NCBI RefSeq assembly: GCF_020164455.1
Contig: NZ_JAIQWW010000001.1
Coordinates: forward strand, 669,224-733,223
Direction of reading: 5' to 3'
DNA length: 64,000 bases
Source of the DNA: Phyllobacterium chamaecytisi
GTDB taxonomy: Bacteria; Pseudomonadota; Alphaproteobacteria; Rhizobiales; Rhizobiaceae
Shown piece by piece: positions 59,676 to 64,000 of this stretch (within the stretch, counting starts at the first letter, position 1; each line of letters starts with the position of its first letter). Both the position numbers and the translations under genes were made by a program. The notes beneath the pieces were generated by a model that saw only the letters and a program-made list of their open reading frames with translations, made no database searches and was not told the DNA's origin.

Positions 59676-59906
59676 CTAAGCCGCGGCAGCCAGATAAAAT
59701 CGCTGATACAGCTCCCGCTCAAGTTCGGCGAGATCGGCATTCACCAGTGTCCGGCCATCGCTGTGCAGCAAGTACACGGCGCCGCTCTTTTCGATGCAAC
59801 AAAGTCCATCGGCGTAGACGAAACCTTCGCCTTCACACAAACCTTCCGCATGGAGATCATCACTGTAGTCACGCGAACCTTGAAACTCCTCGAAGCTCAT
59901 GGTCAT
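59676..59906 (-). CDS. Small acidic hypothetical protein (76 aa)
   Basis: Reads MTMSFEEFQGSRDYSDDLHA then a glycine-rich middle (EGEGFVYADGLCCIEKSGAV) and ends ELERELYQRFYLAAAA. Two adjacent Cys are notable. An AAGGATTGAAGAG sequence precedes the ATG; a second ATG lies at 59900. No family recognised; codon use looks coding. Upstream of nadK on the same strand but 190 bp away. Confidence 0.6.
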   Translation of the reverse strand: MTMSFEEFQGSRDYSDDLHAEGLCEGEGFVYADGLCCIEKSGAVYLLHSDGRTLVNADLAELERELYQRFYLAAAA

Positions 59907-60175
59907 CTCTTCAATCCTTCCAGCCGCAGTTGCCGCGTCATTTCAGGATTTGACCTGATTCGGCCTTCTAAAATCAACCCATAGTGGGTAGGGGAGGCTG
60001 ATAACCACTATATTTTTGCAAGCGTCGGACATTTTTGTGCGCGCGCAGCATCACTTTCGTCCAAACGACTTATGGCGATCGTCCGGCAAGTTGTAGCGTT
60101 AGGATTGATGCAACTTGCGATAGGGAGTTCCTTTGTCACACATACGTTCTCAATGCAGCATTGTATTATTGCCTC
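59907..60175. other. Intergenic region upstream of the tandem RNA structures
   Basis: No open frame with a ribosome-binding site is seen. It contains an inverted repeat CCCATAGTGGG near 59970 and AT-rich promoter-like sequence (ACTATATTTTTGC near 60007). Confidence 0.4.
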
Positions 60176-60292
60176 GGTCGATCAGAAGGACTCCCAAGTC
60201 CCGCCACTGATCGGCCTGTACTGGGAGGAGATAGAGATCTACGAACGCACAGCATCCCCCCGCCATGCGTTTGTCTCTCTCCTCCCTTTTTT
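60176..60292 (+). ncRNA. Candidate small RNA, copy 1 of a tandem pair
   Basis: Hairpin A has arms GGTCGATCAG/CTGATCGGCC (60176-60185, 60207-60216) with an inner GGACT/AGTCC stem. After six bases comes a long terminator: GGGAGGAGA... pairs with ...TCTCCTCCC and an inner AACGCA/TGCGTT stem, followed by six T. TGTATTATT 7-12 bases before hairpin A could be the -10 region. No coding frame explains it. The neighbouring copy at 60389-60487 has the same order of elements. Confidence 0.5.
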
Positions 60293-60333
60293 CTCTATGA
60301 AGGCCATGCAAGGAAGCGAGATACGCCTTTCGG

Positions 60334-60355
60334 TGGATAGCCATATGGCTATCCA
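60334..60355. repeat. 22-bp perfect palindrome
   Basis: Each half reads TGGATAGCCAT, so the site is perfectly symmetric with no spacer. It lies between the two candidate sRNAs, about 35 bp before the second hairpin unit, and could be an operator or part of a structured transcript. Confidence 0.6.
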
Positions 60356-60388
60356 TACCACGACCCGCAACGGGTGTATTCTCGCCGC

Positions 60389-60487
60389 ACTGACCGACTT
60401 TCGACCTTGATTGCACCCCGATTTAACGGTCAGCCTAGCTGGGAGGAGAAGAGACGCAAACGTTACGTCTTTTTCCTCCCCATTTTT
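60389..60487 (+). ncRNA. Candidate small RNA, copy 2 of a tandem pair
   Basis: Hairpin A has arms CTGACCG/CGGTCAG (60390-60396, 60427-60433). Seven bases later comes a terminator hairpin beginning GGGAGGAGAAGAGACG and closing CGTCTTTTTCCTCCC (60441-60480), then CATTTTT. TGTATTCT at 60375-60382 is a plausible extended -10. Layout, spacing, the GGGAGGAGA-AGAGA start of the terminator and the TGTATT promoter match copy 1, while hairpin sequences differ. Confidence 0.45.
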
Positions 60488-60519
60488 GCAGAAGCCCCCT
60501 ATGGCGGGTCTCGCTGGCC

Positions 60520-60915
60520 CTAGTGGTTCCTGCCCACGTTCAGAAAGATTGTCGCGATGTTCGCCAGATGGCCGTCGCCGCCTTCCCGGTACGCCTGACC
60601 GCCCGCTGCTGCTATCGCATCGAACAACCGGTTTCCTTCTTGCGCAGCTTTGGAGATTTCGTCGAAGAGCTGTTCGCTGCTCTTTCCGTCGGTATATCTG
60701 TTGTTGACATAAGCAACCAGCAGCCGTCTCCGCCGCTCGATGTCATCGGTCATCGCGCCGTAAAAACCCCAAACAAACCACGTTTCTCCAGTTTGCATAT
60801 CGGAATCGCTGATTTGATTGCGCTGCCAGTCGGGAAGCTTGGCTCGTTGTGCATCGGCTGTTCTGCTTGCCAACTCGTAGGCTTCACTGTCGGTCTTGCT
60901 GCTTCCGGATGTCAT
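60520..60915 (-). CDS. Hypothetical protein (131 aa)
   Basis: Soluble protein starting MTSGSSKTDSEAYELASRTA with a GGAGG ribosome-binding site seven bases upstream. Contains TWFVWGFYGAMTDDIERRRRLLV and a C-terminal Gly-rich stretch (AAAGGQAYREGGDGHL). No family recognised. Its upstream region runs toward the tRNA-Thr gene. Confidence 0.7.
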   Translation of the reverse strand: MTSGSSKTDSEAYELASRTADAQRAKLPDWQRNQISDSDMQTGETWFVWGFYGAMTDDIERRRRLLVAYVNNRYTDGKSSEQLFDEISKAAQEGNRLFDAIAAAGGQAYREGGDGHLANIATIFLNVGRNH

Positions 60916-61081
60916 GGCAACCTCCAATAAGCCAATCGGCTGGTCCGATACATCATAGCAACATGCACAGGTTGACGACAACCTTGCCGCTTGAAGGCAT
61001 CGATGATTAGTCGTGGAGGTAGCACGACAGTGGCAGAGGCGGATAACGCCGCCACTGTTCACTTGTCATTTCAAGAGAAAA

Positions 61082-61157
61082 TGGTGCCCCCGGAGAGACT
61101 CGAACTCCCGACCCTCTGATTACAAATCAGATGCTCTACCAACTGAGCTACAAGGGC
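61082..61157 (-). tRNA. tRNA-Thr (anticodon TGT)
   Basis: Minus-strand cloverleaf: acceptor GCCCTTG/CGGGGGC (with G-U pairs), D-arm GTAGCTCAGTTGGTAGAGC, anticodon stem TCTGA/TCAGA with loop TTTGTAA, T-arm GTTCGAGTC, discriminator A and encoded CCA. Confidence 0.96.
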
Positions 61158-61248
61158 AGCGGCGTCCGCTTAGCACAAACCTTCTATCTGTAAAATGGAA
61201 AATGTCGTTTACGCCAAATAAATGCGTCTTCTGTTCGACAAGATCGCC

Positions 61249-61842
61249 TCACGAGCGCTGGCCATCTATCTGCATATCGAACTGGACGACGTTGGAGTAG
61301 ATTGGCGTGCCAACATCCATGCCGTAGCGCGAGCGAAGTATCTTGCCTTCTACTTGAAAGGTTATCGAGTTTTTGCCGTGGTTCGCCAGACTCGCCTGAA
61401 AGCTTGCAGGGCTGGTCTTGCCGCGCGCCGTCAGCATCCCGGCGATCTCGGCGGTATTCGGGCTGGTTTGGGTAACCTGGGTTGATTTGAACGTGATCGT
61501 CGGGAAATTGGCGGAGTCGAAAACCGCGTCGGAGCGCAGAAAATTCTCGATACGAGCTTGTCCGGTAGAAACACTTTCCGGATAGAGTGTGAAGTTGATT
61601 GACGACTGGCCAATACTGCTCGGGTTGAGCTTGAAGACGCCTGAGAACTTCTTGAAGTCTCCCTTGATTCCGCCGCCGCCCACTTGCCCAACTGAGAAAC
61701 CGATGCGGGAGGACGGCTGTATTTTGTAGCTGCCGGCGACCTGGGAGAGTGTATCGGCCCTTGCAGCGAGCGGGATGGAGGCAAGCGTAACAGCAATCGC
61801 GATCCGGGTGACCGTCGACAACAGTTGGGTAGTAGTTTTCAT
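61249..61842 (-). CDS. YceI family periplasmic protein
   Basis: A 197-aa secreted protein with signal peptide (LSTVTRIAIAVTLASIPLAA, cleavage after ARA) and a YceI lipocalin-like domain: GSYKIQPSSRIGFSVGQV, FDSANFPTITFKST and AEIAGMLTARGKTSPA. Members bind polyisoprenoids. It starts in an ATGA overlap with the cytochrome b561 gene, the usual pairing, which suggests a lipid-quinone related role. Confidence 0.92.
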   Translation of the reverse strand: MKTTTQLLSTVTRIAIAVTLASIPLAARADTLSQVAGSYKIQPSSRIGFSVGQVGGGGIKGDFKKFSGVFKLNPSSIGQSSINFTLYPESVSTGQARIENFLRSDAVFDSANFPTITFKSTQVTQTSPNTAEIAGMLTARGKTSPASFQASLANHGKNSITFQVEGKILRSRYGMDVGTPIYSNVVQFDMQIDGQRS

Positions 61843-62432
61843 GATTTGACTTTCTGAGTTAGCTGCCGCTCCGGCGCCTTGCGGTGGGGATTGAGCATGC
61901 GCGTTAAGATTGCATCCCTCTTCCAGAAATGGTGGTGCAGCGCCGCAAGGATGTGACCAACGGCCACTACAGCGGAAAAATAGGCCAAATAAGCGTGAAT
62001 AGCGGTCCAGAACGCTTCCGCACTGTCGGATATGCCCAAGGGAAGTGGCGGGATCACCACAAGGTTGAACATGAATGTTGGTATCTGCAGGGGCGAGCTT
62101 GAGGCTATGGCCCAGCCTGTCATCGGTATAATGAACAGGCTGAGATAGAGGATGACATGCGCTGCGTGAGCAGTTGCACGCTCCAACGGGCCCATAGTTG
62201 CGGGATCGTTCGGGCGAGTACTCGCGACCTTCCAGACAAGGCGAAGCGCTGAGAGACCAAGAACAAGAAAGCCGAAGGATTTGTGCCATTGATACAGGCT
62301 GAACTGCAGCGTGAAATCGCTTGTTCTTACCATCCAGTAACCGAGCGGGATCTGACCGAGGAAAATCAGTGCGATGACCCAGTGGAAAAGGATCGATATA
62401 AGACCGAAAGACTCTTTGTTGTTGCGCAGCAT
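61839..62432 (-). CDS. cybB: Cytochrome b561
   Basis: A 197-aa four-helix membrane di-heme protein. Heme-ligand His residues are in LFHWVIALIFLGQIP, QWHKSFGFLVLGLS, HAAHVILYLSLFIIP and HAYLAYFSAVVAVGHILAALHHHF (shown in part). Transfers electrons between quinol and periplasmic partners. Forms an operon with the downstream yceI gene. Confidence 0.93.
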   Translation of the reverse strand: MLRNNKESFGLISILFHWVIALIFLGQIPLGYWMVRTSDFTLQFSLYQWHKSFGFLVLGLSALRLVWKVASTRPNDPATMGPLERATAHAAHVILYLSLFIIPMTGWAIASSSPLQIPTFMFNLVVIPPLPLGISDSAEAFWTAIHAYLAYFSAVVAVGHILAALHHHFWKRDAILTRMLNPHRKAPERQLTQKVKS

Positions 62433-62526
62433 ATGTACACTCCGTGACGGGATTCGATTGTTGATCGATGGTCCCGATGCGAGGTAAACACTACTTGCTC
62501 AAAAAAAATTCGAACGTGTCTTTTAT

Positions 62527-63390
62527 TTAATCTTTGCTGCTCAAGAAACGTTGCGCTGCATAAAGCGAAATGGCCGCTGCGTTCGATACATTCAGCGATT
62601 TGATCGCGCCGGGCATATCGAGCCGGGCGAGGTGGTTTACAGTTTCACGTGTTTTCTGCCGCAGGCCTTTGCCTTCGGCTCCGAGCACCAGGGCGATCCG
62701 GCCCTTGGACATCGTGTTTTCCAGCTCTGACGGCCCTTCCGAATCAAGGCCGATGGTGGTGAAGCCGAGTTCGTGCAATTCGGCGATGGCGTCAGCTAGA
62801 TTTCGTACCTCGACATGGGGGATGAGTTCGAGGGCGCCCGACGCGGCTTTCGCCAGAACGCCGGATTCTTGCGGGCTGTGGCGAGCCGTCGTGATGATGG
62901 CACCGGCACCGAAGGCGACGGCCGAACGCATAATAGCGCCGACATTGTGCGGATCGGTCACCTGATCGAGAATAAGTAGCAGCGGGCTTTCCTGCAGCGC
63001 TTTCAGCGATTGCGCCTTCAACGGTTGAGCTTCGATCATCACGCCCTGATGCACGGCCTCTGAGCCGGTCTCCTTGTCGATGGCGCGAGGCTCGACGATG
63101 TTAACGTCGAAGGGCAGGGCATCGGTGTTAGTGATTTCCAGCCGGTCCAGCGCGTTTTTGGTAACAAGCATCCGCTTGATCTTGCGGGCGGGATTGTCCA
63201 GCGCTGCGCGTACCGTATGCAGGCCGTAAAGCCGTACGAGGCCTTCCGGCGCAGGCGTGCCGCTGACGGGCGGCCGTGAGGCGCGTTCGGCCTGCTGCGG
63301 CGGTCCCCCGGCCTTTTGATCGCGGAACTGACGACGTAGCGTCGCGTAGTGTGAATCTTTTTGTGTATGAGTGGGTTTTTGATCGGCCAT
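62527..63390 (-). CDS. rlmB: 23S rRNA 2'-O-ribose methyltransferase RlmB (SpoU family)
   Basis: A 287-aa SPOUT methyltransferase that modifies G2251-type guanosine. An N-terminal basic, disordered extension of about 50 residues precedes the substrate-binding domain (LVRLYGLHTVRAALDNPARK) and the catalytic knot: ILDQVTDPHNVGAIMRSA, IALVLGAEGKGLRQKTRE and MPGAIKSLNVSNAAAISLY. Lies upstream of tRNA-Tyr and tRNA-Gly, as in other Hyphomicrobiales. Confidence 0.93.
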   Translation of the reverse strand: MADQKPTHTQKDSHYATLRRQFRDQKAGGPPQQAERASRPPVSGTPAPEGLVRLYGLHTVRAALDNPARKIKRMLVTKNALDRLEITNTDALPFDVNIVEPRAIDKETGSEAVHQGVMIEAQPLKAQSLKALQESPLLLILDQVTDPHNVGAIMRSAVAFGAGAIITTARHSPQESGVLAKAASGALELIPHVEVRNLADAIAELHELGFTTIGLDSEGPSELENTMSKGRIALVLGAEGKGLRQKTRETVNHLARLDMPGAIKSLNVSNAAAISLYAAQRFLSSKD

Positions 63391-63630
63391 GGCGCGACAT
63401 ATAACCGTTCATGGCCCCTCGCGATACATGCTTGTGGCGGAAAATTGCGCGTGCTGGTTGCTCCGCCGTCATATTTCTTTAGCCTATTTCCACAAGCCGT
63501 TCATTTTCTGCAGGGAAGTGTTGACACCATGGAGGCTAGTCGGCATAAGGCCCTCCGCAAGCAGCCGCCCGGTTATCTCCGGAAAGCTGTGTGCAGAGTG
63601 CCAAATGGCGCGGTTCCATCGGCAGTGACC

Positions 63631-63715
63631 GGAGGAGTGCCCGAGTGGTTAAAGGGGACGGACTGTAAATCCGTTAGCTTGGCTTACGTTGGTTCGAATC
63701 CAACCTCCTCCACCA
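63631..63715 (+). tRNA. tRNA-Tyr (anticodon GTA)
   Basis: 85 nt: acceptor GGAGGAG/CTCCTCC, anticodon stem ACGGA/TCCGT with loop CTGTAAA, a long variable arm as expected for class II tRNA-Tyr, T-arm TTGGTTCGAATCCAA and CCA. Preceded by G-rich sequence and followed after 122 bp by tRNA-Gly. Confidence 0.97.
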
Positions 63716-63837
63716 CTGCCGGAACCGACCGCCTGGCGCATAGTTCAAAGCCCGATTCGGTTTTGGAACGGTTATGCGCTATCTATGTGTTGCTGTATTC
63801 TGCCGCGTCCAAAAAGATGCACGGATCAGCGAGATAT

Positions 63838-63911
63838 GCGGGTATAGCTCAGTGGTAGAGCAGCAGCCTTCCAAGCTGAATATGCGGGTTCGATTCCCGC
63901 TACCCGCTCCA
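63838..63911 (+). tRNA. tRNA-Gly (anticodon TCC)
   Basis: 74 nt: acceptor GCGGGTA/TACCCGC, D-arm AGCTCAGTGGTAGAGC, anticodon loop CTTCCAA, T-arm GCGGGTTCGATTCCCGC and encoded CCA. In related genomes tuf follows; no tuf start is seen in the remaining 89 bp. Confidence 0.96.
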
Positions 63912-64000
63912 GATTTGCTGACGGACGGCGCGCTGTCTCGTCTGAGCTACAAACATGGTGCCGGCCCTAGACCGGTTGTGATGACGAGAGAACGACAGTT

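Noticed and set aside
60150..60416. Minus-strand open frame with an AGGGAGGAG-like sequence upstream of an internal ATG at about 60265
   Set aside because: The apparent ribosome-binding site is the complement of the terminator stem; the hairpin structure explains the region better than a coding frame.

Overview
The window reads as core chromosome of an alphaproteobacterium of the order Hyphomicrobiales (Rhizobiales), most likely close to Brucella/Ochrobactrum or Phyllobacterium. The basis is gene content and order as I know them: lolC-lolD-dnaE, divK-pleD-rpmG, pyrB-pyrC-plsY-dprA-topA-rnr, mrcA-prfB, tyrS-anmK, the long suf operon, and rlmB followed by tRNA-Tyr and tRNA-Gly. DNA is moderately GC-rich with dense, often overlapping genes. 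I see no prophage, insertion sequence, CRISPR array or rRNA operon.

Layout. 1-9.3 kb: lipoprotein release (lolC, lolD), a 28-codon membrane peptide behind a LexA-type box, replicative polymerase dnaE, SOS polymerase dinB on the other strand with its own LexA-type box, a DUF3572 protein, then the cell-cycle regulators divK and pleD. 9.3-21.9 kb: a mostly leftward block, rpmG, a candidate sRNA, MFS transporter, Nudix hydrolase, DUF983, rnr, topA, dprA, plsY, a catalytically degenerate dihydroorotase and pyrB. 22-29 kb: aidB-like acyl-CoA dehydrogenase, an NmrA-like/LysR divergent pair, a small membrane protein, ruvX, a UPF0173 hydrolase and a DUF2125-like exported protein. 29-34.7 kb: gatC and gatA interleaved with two GNAT acetyltransferases, YdcF family, an HI0933-type flavoprotein, a GFA-family protein and an orphan FlbD-like peptide. 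35-41.4 kb: PBP1A, prfB with the +1 programmed frameshift, a HigBA-type toxin-antitoxin pair, an M23 endopeptidase and a 1-Cys Bcp peroxiredoxin. 41.5-48.3 kb: a giant AsmA/YhdP-like protein, a 181-bp inverted-repeat element, tyrS, anmK and an alpha/beta hydrolase. 48.4-57 kb: the iron-sulfur operon (cysteine desulfurase, sufB, a 68-aa unknown, sufC, sufD, sufS, sufT), a palindromic repeat, a secreted unknown, sufA and a TfoX-N protein; a palindrome upstream resembles the Irr iron-control element. 57-64 kb: rhlE, nadK, small unknowns, two tandem hairpin structures that look like paralogous sRNAs, tRNA-Thr, yceI-cybB, rlmB, tRNA-Tyr and tRNA-Gly.

The most interesting items are the SOS-box-controlled 28-aa membrane peptide between lolD and dnaE, which resembles the Caulobacter division inhibitor SidA in size and control; the tandem structured-RNA pair at 60.2-60.5 kb; the uncharacterised 68-aa protein translationally coupled to sufB; and the metal-ligand-less PyrC beside pyrB. 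Together the window describes housekeeping functions (replication, cell-cycle control, envelope assembly, pyrimidine and Fe-S biogenesis) with a few small regulatory or accessory additions. All family assignments come from reading the protein sequences; no database search was run.
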